Assembly (NCBI RefSeq): GCF_900156315.1
Contig: NZ_FTNI01000017.1
Span: 62,001 to 126,000, forward strand
Direction of reading: 5' to 3'
Origin: Microbispora rosea
GTDB lineage: Bacteria; Actinomycetota; Actinomycetes; Streptosporangiales; Streptosporangiaceae
Length of the DNA stretch: 64,000 nucleotides
The first letter of the stretch is position 1, and every line of letters begins with the position of its first letter. Positions 35,821 through 43,123 of the stretch are shown piece after piece. A model generated the notes under the pieces. That model did no database searches. It saw nothing but the letters and a program-made list of their open reading frames with translations, and was not told the DNA's origin. The translations under genes were made by a program, and so were the position numbers.

Positions 35821-37218
35821 TCAGGCCGACTCTCCCCGCTCACGGGCGATCCGGCGCGCGGTGGCGATGCGCTGCCGGATCAACTCGGCCCACAGATGTT
35901 CACCGTTCCGGTACCCGCTCCCGGCGAAGCGCCACTGGCCGACCGTCAGCATCTCCCGCTCATCACGCGGAGGCAGGCCACGCCGTTCCCGCGCCCGCTC
36001 GGCCTGGTGATCGGCCCGCACCCGTCGCAGCGCGCCGAGGGTGGTCGAGTAGTGGCGGCTTTTGGTCGAGAAGTGGCCCCTGTACCCGAGCATGTGCGCC
36101 CACTGCCGCAATGGGATCAGCCGGTAGGTCGGATCGTTCGCCAGGGCGAAGCAGGTGTAGATCATGCGCCGCGCGTGCTCGGTGACGTCGAGTCGCGCGA
36201 CGTCGGCCGCGTTGCGGATCGGCCGGTCCACGGTCCCGGCGGACTCAGCTCCCTTCGTCGCGTACTTCGCGATGTACGCCGCCACCCGCTGATCGGCGAT
36301 GCCCTCCAACCCCGTCGCGACATAGATGGGGTCCACGTCGAGTTGCGTTCCCCATCGGCCGACGAACGACGGGTCTTCGTCCGGCACCGGAACCGAGACC
36401 GCAGCCGCGGTTTCCCGAATCGCCTCCTGGAGCACGGGCACGGTCACCCAGTCCGGCGGACGATCGGACGGCCCGTCCGGTCCGTCGAGGCGGATTACGG
36501 CGTGGAAGTGGACCAGGCCCCGCGCCTGATACTCGGCGACCTTGGCGTACGACAGCCGCAGCCGCCGCCGAAGTTCGGCCCGTGAGACGCCGAGGTGCCG
36601 GGCGAAGGTCGCCGGTAGCGCCTGCGTGAAGCGCCGCCACAGCTCACCCGCGTGCGCGTTCCACAGGACCGCGCCCCGGTAGTCGTAGCAGTCCACACAG
36701 ATCGGCTGCCCGACCTGGGAGTCATCCTCGCTGTGCCGGACCCCGCAGCCTTGCGGCCTGCCGTGCTCGCACACCGGGTTGTCCCGCCGAGGACGGCACG
36801 GCAGCACCTTGTCTCCCTTCATCCGACGAGCGTGGACCGCGCCGAACGACGGGGCCGTGAACGTGGCGAACACGCGCGGATGGGCGCTGACGTCCTCGGG
36901 GACGCCCTTGCCGCCGCGCAGGCCGGACAGAATCAGGTGATAGGTGTCGTCCCGGTAGACCTCGGAGCAGGCCGGGCACCGGGACGCGCGCCGATTGCCG
37001 CACGCGGTCAGCAGATACCCGGTCGGTTCGTCGGCCGTCCGGTAGACGTCCAGCACTTCCAACCCGGCATCGAAGGTGATCCGGCGTCCCTGGATCCGGA
37101 TCGGCTGGGCACAGCCGCCCGTCGCGCGCACCATCTCCTGCCACCGGGCGAAGTCCGGCATGGCGGCGCGTTGGGCGGCGGCCAGAACATCGGGGGAGAG
37201 GGGAGGGAGTTCGCTCAC
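35821..37218 (-). CDS. repSA: RepSA-like rolling-circle replication initiator
   Basis: A 465-aa protein using GTG 37218, which overlaps the stop of the 51-aa gene (GTGA). Cys pairs near the N-terminus (GNRRASRCPACSEVYRDD) and C-E-H / C-V-D-C further on suggest zinc binding. GLVHFHAVIRLDG is the HUH metal motif (H-F-H), and VAAYIAKYATKGAE carries the likely nicking tyrosine. This is the plan of the RepSA/pSAM2-type initiators, which nick the double-strand origin and start rolling-circle replication of the excised circle. The gene is convergent with the regulator. Confidence 0.88.
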   Translation of the reverse strand: MSELPPLSPDVLAAAQRAAMPDFARWQEMVRATGGCAQPIRIQGRRITFDAGLEVLDVYRTADEPTGYLLTACGNRRASRCPACSEVYRDDTYHLILSGLRGGKGVPEDVSAHPRVFATFTAPSFGAVHARRMKGDKVLPCRPRRDNPVCEHGRPQGCGVRHSEDDSQVGQPICVDCYDYRGAVLWNAHAGELWRRFTQALPATFARHLGVSRAELRRRLRLSYAKVAEYQARGLVHFHAVIRLDGPDGPSDRPPDWVTVPVLQEAIRETAAAVSVPVPDEDPSFVGRWGTQLDVDPIYVATGLEGIADQRVAAYIAKYATKGAESAGTVDRPIRNAADVARLDVTEHARRMIYTCFALANDPTYRLIPLRQWAHMLGYRGHFSTKSRHYSTTLGALRRVRADHQAERARERRGLPPRDEREMLTVGQWRFAGSGYRNGEHLWAELIRQRIATARRIARERGESA

Positions 37219-37370
37219 GCGGCATCCCTCTCGCTGTCGGAGGCGGTGTCGTGCGCGTCGCCGACGTACTCGGCACCGTGGATGGCGGCGAGCCGCCGCC
37301 ACTTGTTTACGCCCCACCGGGGCGAGCGTTCGAGCTGCCGCTTGCACCACTCCTCAGCCAGCGCAGCCAT
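37215..37370 (-). CDS. Small protein coupled to rep, 51 aa
   Basis: ATG 37370 with GAGGAAC ten bases upstream; the frame stays open upstream but only from a TTG. The product, MAALAEEWCKRQLERSPRW..., is short, basic and helical with WGVNKWRRLAAIHG, and could be a small DNA-binding or excisionase-like protein; I recognise no family. It overlaps repSA by GTGA, which implies translational coupling. Small coupled genes in this place are common in such elements. Confidence 0.55.
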   Translation of the reverse strand: MAALAEEWCKRQLERSPRWGVNKWRRLAAIHGAEYVGDAHDTASDSERDAA

Positions 37371-37446
37371 TGGACCCAGTTCCTCGGGTACCAGCGGAGA
37401 CCTCCTTTCCTCGTAGGAAGCCCCCTCGCGCGAACCCGGGAAAGAC

Positions 37447-37499
37447 AAAGCACCAGCGCAGAGCAGACCGAAAGCAGGTCTGTAGTGCGGTGGTGCTTT
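37447..37499. other. Nested inverted repeat upstream of the rep operon
   Basis: An outer 9-bp pair AAAGCACCA (37447-37455) / TGGTGCTTT (37491-37499) encloses an inner 6-bp pair CAGACC (37464-37469) / GGTCTG (37477-37482). It lies in the leader of the rep operon and could be a double-strand origin, an attenuator or a terminator. The surrounding 37371-37875 region has no other supported gene. Confidence 0.6.
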
Positions 37500-37783
37500 C
37501 AGCGAGGCGATATGTGGAGTGTTTATGCGACGGTGAACCGGTGAGCACGTCCAGGGGGCCTACCGCTGGGCCGGGTCCCTCCAGCGGAACGGCTTATCTG
37601 TTTTGTCGTTTGCCCGGTGGTTCCCCTGTGCTCGAATCTGTCGCGGCCGGTAGCTCGCTGTTGTGAATGTCTTTCCGCCCTGTCGCGGACGGAGCCCTTG
37701 CCCTTTCAGATGTACCACCCGGAGAACGTATCTATCCAGGTCAGCGTTCCGCGCATGGCCCTTCTCGGGACTGTCCACCGTTG

Positions 37784-37833
37784 TTTGCTGGCGTTCACTG
37801 GCGTCCATTGGCGTTTGCTGACGTATGTCTGCG
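37784..37833. repeat. Iteron-like 10-bp direct repeats (5 units)
   Basis: Consecutive 10-mers TTTGCTGGCG, TTCACTGGCG, TCCATTGGCG, TTTGCTGACG and TATGTCTGCG: the last G-C-G is constant and T-G-G-C-G is shared by three. One helical turn per unit means the binding face repeats. They lie between the integrase 3' end and the rep operon, upstream of rep in its orientation. Role as iterons or operator array is inferred. Confidence 0.6.
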
Positions 37834-37875
37834 TAGGGAGGAGGGGAAGGCAGATGTCACGCCGAGGTAAGGGCG

Positions 37876-39387
37876 TCAGTCCTCGCGCCAGACGGGTTCG
37901 AGCGCGTTCGGGTCGAAGTTGCCCCACGACCCCATGCCCTTGCCGACGGGATGGACGATCACCGCGTGGAACGCCTCCATGACCATCGCGCGCTTCGTGC
38001 CCATGGAGAGGCCGCCCTGGTCCTCGGGCAGATACCAGCGCCGCCTAATGTCGGCCCCGTCAACGATGCGCCGAGCCCGCTTGCGCTCCTTGGCCGCCGT
38101 GAACGCCTGGCCCTCCCGCCGCAACTCGTTGATCCGCTGCTCAAGCGACGGGACGAGCATGAAGAACAGCTCGTTGCTGATCGTGCGCGCGTTCCACTGC
38201 CGGGTGAGTTCGGCGAGCTGTTCCTTCTTGTCGTTCAGCTCTTGCTCACCGGCCCACGGGACGTCCTCCGTGTCCGCGTCGGGGGACTCGTCGAGCTTCG
38301 CCAGGACCAGCTCGGATATGAACACGTCCACCCGGTCACCGCGCCGTCCGACGCCCCCGCATCCGCCATCACTCGGTGCGGGACAGACGTAGAGGTGAAC
38401 CCCTCCGCGCGCCGGCCGAACCCGCAGGGGCGCGTTGCAGATGCCGGTCCCATCGCCCTTGGGCTTGCCGCACCGGAGGATGCCCGACAGGAGGTAGCGG
38501 TGCTCCCGCTGATCGAAGCGCATCCCCAGGGCCGCGTACTGATCGGCCTTCTCTCGGGAGGTCCGCTCGAAGGCGGCCCGCACGGCAAGCAGTTCGTCGG
38601 GCGTGATCAGGGCTTCCCACTTGCCCATCACCGGGTTGCCGTCAGCGTCGCGGACCAGCTCACCGTTGATCTCCCGCCACCCGCAGAGCCGGGGACTGGA
38701 CAGGGTGGCCCGCAGGGACCGGCGTGACCATTCGTTCCCCCGTGTCGTCCGCACCCCGAGCTGCTGCCACTTCATCACGATCGCGCGCAGGGAGCCCCCG
38801 GCGATGATTGCGTCTACCGCCTCGCGCAGCAGCGGCCCCTCTTCGGGATGAATGGTGACGCGATCGGCCAGCCAGCCGAACGGACGAGGGCCGCCCACCG
38901 GTACGCCCTGCTCGGCCCGTGCCCGGTGAGAGCGGCGCATGCGCCGCTGCATCTTCCGTACTTCCATCTTCGAGATCACGGCCCCGAACAGGCCCATGCT
39001 CTCGGTGTCCTCGCTGTAGAGGTCCTTCGGCCCGCGTGCGTCGGCGAAGACCCGTCCGTCGCGGTAGGTGAAGGCTTCCACGAAGCGTTCGTAGTCGCCG
39101 GGACGGCGTGCCAGCCGGTCCTCAGCGACGATCACGACACCTTCTATAGGTGTCCCGTCCGCGAGGCGTCCGGCGCGCAGCGCCTTGACCATCGCCTCGA
39201 AGGCGTCGCGGACGACGTTGGCCTTGGCGGCGGACTTGTCGTTGTCGGTGAACTCGTGGACGATCGTCCAGCCGAGCCGCCCGGCCGTCTGTCGGTTGAC
39301 CTTGTGCTGATCCTGTACGCCGTGCTCATCTCCCCGGCCGTCGGACGAGATGCGCGCGTACGAGACGACAGGGACAACCTCTGCCAT
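37876..39387 (-). CDS. Large serine recombinase (site-specific integrase)
   Basis: A 503-aa protein; ATG 39387 is preceded by GAGGAGGCCCCC. The N-terminal resolvase domain has SYARISSD with the nucleophile Ser14, then VVIVAEDRLARRPGDYERF and the long E helix with KMEVRKMQRRMRRSHR. A recombinase domain (GGPRPFGWL...LRAIVMKWQQLGVRTTRG) and a zinc ribbon (LRCGKPKG..CNAPLRV..CPAPSDGGCG) follow, then a coiled coil rich in Glu/Lys/Leu. The gene starts 40 bp from the right attachment site. It should integrate and, with a directionality factor, excise the element. Confidence 0.95.
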   Translation of the reverse strand: MAEVVPVVSYARISSDGRGDEHGVQDQHKVNRQTAGRLGWTIVHEFTDNDKSAAKANVVRDAFEAMVKALRAGRLADGTPIEGVVIVAEDRLARRPGDYERFVEAFTYRDGRVFADARGPKDLYSEDTESMGLFGAVISKMEVRKMQRRMRRSHRARAEQGVPVGGPRPFGWLADRVTIHPEEGPLLREAVDAIIAGGSLRAIVMKWQQLGVRTTRGNEWSRRSLRATLSSPRLCGWREINGELVRDADGNPVMGKWEALITPDELLAVRAAFERTSREKADQYAALGMRFDQREHRYLLSGILRCGKPKGDGTGICNAPLRVRPARGGVHLYVCPAPSDGGCGGVGRRGDRVDVFISELVLAKLDESPDADTEDVPWAGEQELNDKKEQLAELTRQWNARTISNELFFMLVPSLEQRINELRREGQAFTAAKERKRARRIVDGADIRRRWYLPEDQGGLSMGTKRAMVMEAFHAVIVHPVGKGMGSWGNFDPNALEPVWRED

Positions 39388-39413
39388 GGGGGCCTCCTCG
39401 AAGTTTGCACTCC

Positions 39414-39444
39414 AAGGAAGGTTCTAACCGTAGATGCCCCACTG
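39414..39444 (-). other. Attachment site attL (chitinase 5' junction)
   Basis: Core GG at 39428-39429. Chitinase side: GGCATCTAC; element side: TTAGAACCTTCCTT (39427-39414). Joined to the left arm, the reconstructed attP has 14-bp arms that match as inverted repeats at 10 of 14 positions around the GG, the usual form of a serine-integrase attP. Confidence 0.85.
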
Positions 39445-39561
39445 GATGAAGTAGGCCACCCGCTTGTAGCGGTCCCCGCCGCCGGTGGCGGCCTGGGCCG
39501 CTGCCGGCGCTAATCCGGCCATCAGGGTGGCGGCGACCGCCACGGCGAGGGTCCTTCTCAT
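39424..39561 (-). pseudogene. Secreted GH18 chitinase, 5' (signal peptide) fragment, disrupted by the element
   Basis: ATG 39561 (GGGAGG 12 bases upstream) opens a Sec signal peptide MRRTLAVAVAATLMAGLAP with an AQA cleavage site, then GGGDRYKRVAYFIQWGIYG and a TAG supplied by the element. V-A-Y-F-I-Q-W-G-I-Y-G is the first beta-strand of a GH18 chitinase. Excision at GG would give ...IYG-RNFHVKDV... with the codon GGA restored and the fragment at 30129-31256 in the same frame, making a protein of about 419 aa. In the integrated state the gene is inactive. Confidence 0.92.
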
Positions 39562-39592
39562 GAGCACGCCGGCCTCCCGAGCGCCTTTTTAT

Positions 39593-39605
39593 AGGAAAGT
39601 TTCCT
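39593..39605. promoter_or_regulatory. Palindrome AGGAAA-G-TTTCCT upstream of the chitinase start
   Basis: A perfect 13-bp palindrome 32 bp upstream of the chitinase ATG, in an A/T-rich patch (TTTTTATA...TGTAAATT) in otherwise G+C-rich DNA that probably includes the promoter. It is the likely operator of a carbon-source or chitin regulator; which one cannot be told. Confidence 0.45.
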
Positions 39606-39713
39606 GTAAATTGCCGCGATCGTAGACCGGGGTGATCAGGCCGTCAATGGCGGGGTGCGGCCGGCAGCGGCCTGGAGACCGGCCCGGTGGCGCGACCGCG
39701 CCGCCGGGGCATC

Positions 39714-39744
39714 GCCCGCCCCGCCCACGTGCGGCGGGGTGGGC
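39714..39744 (-). terminator. Hairpin terminator after the CDP-diacylglycerol pyrophosphatase gene
   Basis: A 12-bp stem (39714-39725 with 39733-39744, one G-U pair) and a 7-base loop, 10 bp downstream of the stop codon on the minus strand. Confidence 0.7.
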
Positions 39745-39753
39745 GGTGACGGG

Positions 39754-40644
39754 TCACGGATGCATGAGAAGCAGGGGGTCGCAGGTGTCGGTTCCCACCA
39801 GCTTGGGGTTGTTCGGGTCGCGCACGGCCTTCTCGCTGTTGACGATGTAGTAGCCGCCGGCGGGCCGAGGTATCACGATCAGCGTCTGGTACTGCATGAT
39901 CGCCTGGGCCTTGGCGGTCGTCGCTCCGTGTCCGAGGGCCCGGACCAGCATGCTCCTGAGCATGGCGAAGAGGTTGTCGTGCGTGAATCCGGGCCAGATG
40001 AGCACGCGGTAGGTGTGCGGAATGATCCCGAGGGTCTCGCTGAAGCCCCGGACCGACACGCGCGAGTCCGCCCAGTTCGCCACGGTTCTGGCGGCCAGGT
40101 TGTCCTGGGCGGCGAGGTCGTGCCAGGACTCCCAGCGCGCCCGTGCCATGTGAATGTGCAACTGGTCGAAATCTCTGGCCTGCTTCGAATTGATCCCCAA
40201 TCCCACCGGGGTGGGAACCACGGTGGGAGGCTGGGTGGCATAGTAGTCGGCGGCGCTCCAGTAATTCGGTGCGCTGTTGTCGCAGATCCACGGGCACTCG
40301 ATGCCGTTGACCCGCTCGGTGGGGACGAGGATGTAGTTGACGTACTTCTTCTTGCTCTTGGCGCCGCCCATCACCACGTAGTCGGCGTGGTTCTGCAGGC
40401 AGGTGTTGTTGCTGTGACACTTCTGCATGTGCTGCCAGAGAGAGTCCGAGTCGGTGGTCTTGCCGCATTTCTTGGGATCGGGGCCCTTGGCGCATGCCGA
40501 CGAAGCCGCGGCCAGCGCATGTTCGGCGCCGGCGAGAATGCCCCCGCCCGCGAGAATGGTGGTGCCCGCCAGGCTGGAGAACTGGATGAACCGGCGCCGC
40601 GTCAGCTCGCTCGCCTCGTCGTTCGCCCGGTCGCTTTCACGCAT
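39754..40644 (-). CDS. cdh: CDP-diacylglycerol pyrophosphatase, Tat-exported
   Basis: A 296-aa protein using ATG 40644 with GGGGG six bases upstream. The N-terminus has a twin-arginine signal (TRRRFIQFSSLAG) followed by a hydrophobic stretch ending at AEHALAA. The mature protein contains NYWSAADYY, the block VGLGINSKQARDFDQLHIHMA with the His-x-His of the HIT-like catalytic site, and Cys pairs typical of exported proteins. These match the Cdh family, which hydrolyses CDP-diacylglycerol to CMP and phosphatidic acid. Outside the cell it may process lipid or nucleotide substrates. Confidence 0.8.
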   Translation of the reverse strand: MRESDRANDEASELTRRRFIQFSSLAGTTILAGGGILAGAEHALAAASSACAKGPDPKKCGKTTDSDSLWQHMQKCHSNNTCLQNHADYVVMGGAKSKKKYVNYILVPTERVNGIECPWICDNSAPNYWSAADYYATQPPTVVPTPVGLGINSKQARDFDQLHIHMARARWESWHDLAAQDNLAARTVANWADSRVSVRGFSETLGIIPHTYRVLIWPGFTHDNLFAMLRSMLVRALGHGATTAKAQAIMQYQTLIVIPRPAGGYYIVNSEKAVRDPNNPKLVGTDTCDPLLLMHP

Positions 40645-41087
40645 GATTACCCCCGACAACCCGCATCTGATGCCCTTTTGCCGCGATTTCCGCGCGCACC
40701 GCGGTTCCGCCCGTACGCGGGACCGGAAACGGCCTCGTCAATCAAAGATCGACGCACTCGGCCAGGTTGATCCCCTCCCTGACGGCCGGTAAAAGCCCCT
40801 GGCGCAGGCTTGAGTTTCCGCAGGAAAGACCGAAACCCTTCCCCGGGTGCCGCGAGAATCGTCCGGTGTTCCGCTTCCCGGCGTGAACGGGCAACCGGCG
40901 CCGAAAATGCGATGATTTGTCGCGGCGTTGCGGCAGTGGCCGGGCGGGCGCCCAGGAGAATGATCCGGCCCTGCATATCGCGCGATATTCGGGCGAGTGC
41001 GAAAAAGCTGTATACAGCGCTGCTTTCCGGCAGTAATCCCAGATCGGGCGTCGAGGGCAGGGCGCGAGTGACGGCAGACTGGAGAGC
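40645..41087. other. Intergenic region between cdh and hemW with two palindromes
   Basis: No supported gene. ATATCGCGCGATAT (40975-40988) is a perfect 14-bp palindrome and GCTGTATACAGC (41007-41018) a perfect 12-bp palindrome; their centres are 31 bp apart, three helical turns, and 70-110 bp upstream of the hemW start. The rest shows no recognisable element. Confidence 0.6.
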
Positions 41088-42308
41088 GTGCCTTCAGTGC
41101 TTCCCGACGGCGATCCCGTCCCCGCGAGCGGCGAGCTGCCGTCCGGGGCCCTCGACGGGCTCGGCTCCCGTCCGTTCGGCTTCTACGTCCACGTGCCGTT
41201 CTGCGCGACACGCTGCGGCTACTGCGACTTCAACACCTACACGGCGGCCGAGCTCGGGCCCGGCGCCGCGCAGCGCGACTACGCCGCCACAGCGGTCGAG
41301 GAGATCCGGCTGGCCCGGCGCGTGCTGGGAGACGCGGCGCCGCCCGTGGAGACCGTCTTCTTCGGCGGCGGCACGCCGACCCTGCTGCCCGCCGCCGACC
41401 TCGTACGGATCCTGGACGCCATCGGCGAGGAGTTCGGCCTGCGGCCCGGCGCCGAGGTGACGACCGAGGCCAACCCCGAGTCCGTGGACCCGGCCTACCT
41501 GAAGGAGTTGCGGGCGGGCGGGTTCACCCGGGTGAGCTTCGGCATGCAGAGCGCGGGCGAGCACGTCCTCGCCGTTCTCGACCGGCGGCACACCCCCGGC
41601 CGGCCCGCCGAGGCCGTGCGGGAGGCCCGCGAAGCCGGGTTCGAGCACGTCAACCTCGACCTGATCTACGGCACGCCGGGGGAGAACGACGACGACTGGC
41701 GGGCCTCCCTGGCGGCCGCGCTGGCCGCCGGGCCCGACCACGTCTCGGCGTACTCCCTGATCGTCGAGGACGGCACCCGGCTCGCCGCCCGGATCCGGCG
41801 CGGCGAGCTGCCGATGCCGGACGACGACGTGGCGGCCGACCGCTACCTGATCGCCGAGGAGATGCTGACGGCCGCGGGCCTGAGCTGGTACGAGATCTCC
41901 AACTGGGCGGCGGGCGACGAGGCCCGCTGCCGCCACAACCTGCTGTACTGGACCGGCGGCGACTGGTGGGGGGCCGGGCCGGGGGCGCACAGCCACGTCG
42001 GCGGCACCCGCTGGTGGAACGTCAAGCACCCCGCGGCGTACGCCGCCCGCCTGGCGGCCGGGGCCTCGCCCGCGCACGCCCGTGAGGTGCTGTCGGCGGA
42101 GGACCGGGCCGTCGAACGGGTCATGCTGGAGCTGCGCCTCGCCTCGGGCCTCCCGCTCGCCGATCTCGCCCCCCAGGCGCGTACGGCGTGTGCGAGGGCG
42201 CTGGCGGACGGATTGCTGGAGGTGGAGGCGTTCAAGTCGGGACAGGCCGTGCTCACGCTGCGCGGCAGGCTGCTCGCGGACGCCCTGGTGCGGGACCTCA
42301 CACCTTAG
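41088..42308 (+). CDS. hemW: Heme chaperone HemW (radical SAM)
   Basis: A 406-aa protein from GTG 41088. The radical-SAM cluster motif is C39-x3-C43-x2-C46 (FCATRCGYCDF), with Phe48 where true HemN has Cys, which marks HemW rather than coproporphyrinogen oxidase. EVTTEANPESVDP, GMQSAGEHVL and VNLDLIYGTPGE follow, then the C-terminal HemN-type domain (RCRHNLLYWTGGDWWGAGPGAHS). HemW binds and delivers heme to respiratory proteins. The stop overlaps that of the convergent DUF3097 gene. Confidence 0.93.
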   Translation: MPSVLPDGDPVPASGELPSGALDGLGSRPFGFYVHVPFCATRCGYCDFNTYTAAELGPGAAQRDYAATAVEEIRLARRVLGDAAPPVETVFFGGGTPTLLPAADLVRILDAIGEEFGLRPGAEVTTEANPESVDPAYLKELRAGGFTRVSFGMQSAGEHVLAVLDRRHTPGRPAEAVREAREAGFEHVNLDLIYGTPGENDDDWRASLAAALAAGPDHVSAYSLIVEDGTRLAARIRRGELPMPDDDVAADRYLIAEEMLTAAGLSWYEISNWAAGDEARCRHNLLYWTGGDWWGAGPGAHSHVGGTRWWNVKHPAAYAARLAAGASPAHAREVLSAEDRAVERVMLELRLASGLPLADLAPQARTACARALADGLLEVEAFKSGQAVLTLRGRLLADALVRDLTP

Positions 42309-43105
42309 CCCGTGACGAAGTCGATCAGTTCTTCCACGCGGCCGAGCAGCTCGGGCTCCAGGTCGGCGTAGGTCGTGACGCGGCCCAGGATGTGCCGCCA
42401 CGCCTCCTGGGGGTCCATCCGCCAGCCGAGGGCGTCGATCACGCCCTCCTTCCAGGGCACGCCGCGCGGCACGTCCGGCCAGGCGGGGATGCCGAGCGCC
42501 CGGGGCTTGACCGCCTGCCAGATGTCCACGAACGGATGCCCGACGATGAGCACGTCGTCTCCGGACACCCGGGCGGCGATGCGGCTCTCCTTCGATCCGG
42601 GCACCAGGTGGTCCACGAGCACCCCAAGCCGCCTGCCCGGCTCGGGGCCGAACTCCTCGACGATCGCCGGGAGGTCGTCCACACCCTCCAGGTATTCGAC
42701 GACGACCCCTTCCACCCGCAGGTCGTGCCCCCAGATCTTCTCCACCAGCGAGGCGTCGTGGACGCCCTCGACGTAGATGCGGCTCTCCCTGGCGACCTGC
42801 GCGCGCAGGCCCTCGACCGCGATCGACCCCGAGGCGCTCCGCAGCGGCCCCTTCGCGCCGGCCTGAGGGCGCACCAGCGTCACCGGTTCGCCTTCGAGGA
42901 GGAATCCGGCGGGCGTCAGCGGGAACACCCGCCGCCGGCCGAACCGGTCCTCCAGTGTCACGGCCTCCTTGTCGCAGGCCACCACGGCGCCGCAGAAACG
43001 GCCCTCGGCGTCCTCGACCACGAGGCCGGGCTCGGCCGGGATCTCGGGGATCTGCCCTCGCCGTGGCCGCCGCCAGTCTCCGGAAAGCACGTCCCGCCCG
43101 TACAT
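42305..43105 (-). CDS. DUF3097 family protein
   Basis: A 266-aa protein with the DUF3097 start MYGRDVLSGDWRR and the Toprim-like core ESRIYVEGVHDASLVEKIWG, LEGVDDLPAIVEEFGP and GVLVDHLVPGSKE, in which E, D-x-D-type residues suggest metal-dependent nucleic-acid chemistry. The family is confined mostly to actinobacteria and has no established function. It is convergent with hemW and precedes a membrane protein gene in the same direction as itself. Confidence 0.85.
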   Translation of the reverse strand: MYGRDVLSGDWRRPRRGQIPEIPAEPGLVVEDAEGRFCGAVVACDKEAVTLEDRFGRRRVFPLTPAGFLLEGEPVTLVRPQAGAKGPLRSASGSIAVEGLRAQVARESRIYVEGVHDASLVEKIWGHDLRVEGVVVEYLEGVDDLPAIVEEFGPEPGRRLGVLVDHLVPGSKESRIAARVSGDDVLIVGHPFVDIWQAVKPRALGIPAWPDVPRGVPWKEGVIDALGWRMDPQEAWRHILGRVTTYADLEPELLGRVEELIDFVTG

Positions 43106-43123
43106 GCGGGGAACGCTAGCAAA

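Larger units (their letters stand above)
31257..39427. mobile_element. Integrated element with serine integrase and RepSA-like initiator, about 8.17 kb
   Basis: The limits follow from the split chitinase: the left boundary is at 31256/31257, the right at 39427/39428, with core GG at 31255-31256 and 39428-39429. The contents are a large serine recombinase next to the right end, a 51-aa coupled protein and RepSA-like rolling-circle initiator, a GntR-type regulator, two small element proteins, a two-gene cargo cassette flanked by a 277-bp repeat, and a 44-aa membrane protein. This is the replication and integration module of an actinomycete integrative element, but no FtsK/TraB-like translocase or spread gene is visible, so self-transfer is doubtful. 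Several genes inside have clearly lower G+C than the chromosome. Confidence 0.92.

Noticed and set aside
37560..37808. Minus-strand ORF of 82 codons covering the iteron region
   Set aside because: No ribosome-binding site, and it runs through the direct repeats; likely fortuitous.
31257..39427. tRNA gene as integration target; CRISPR array; transposase/insertion sequence
   Set aside because: No tRNA-like cloverleaf, spacer-repeat array or transposase was seen; the target is clearly the chitinase gene.
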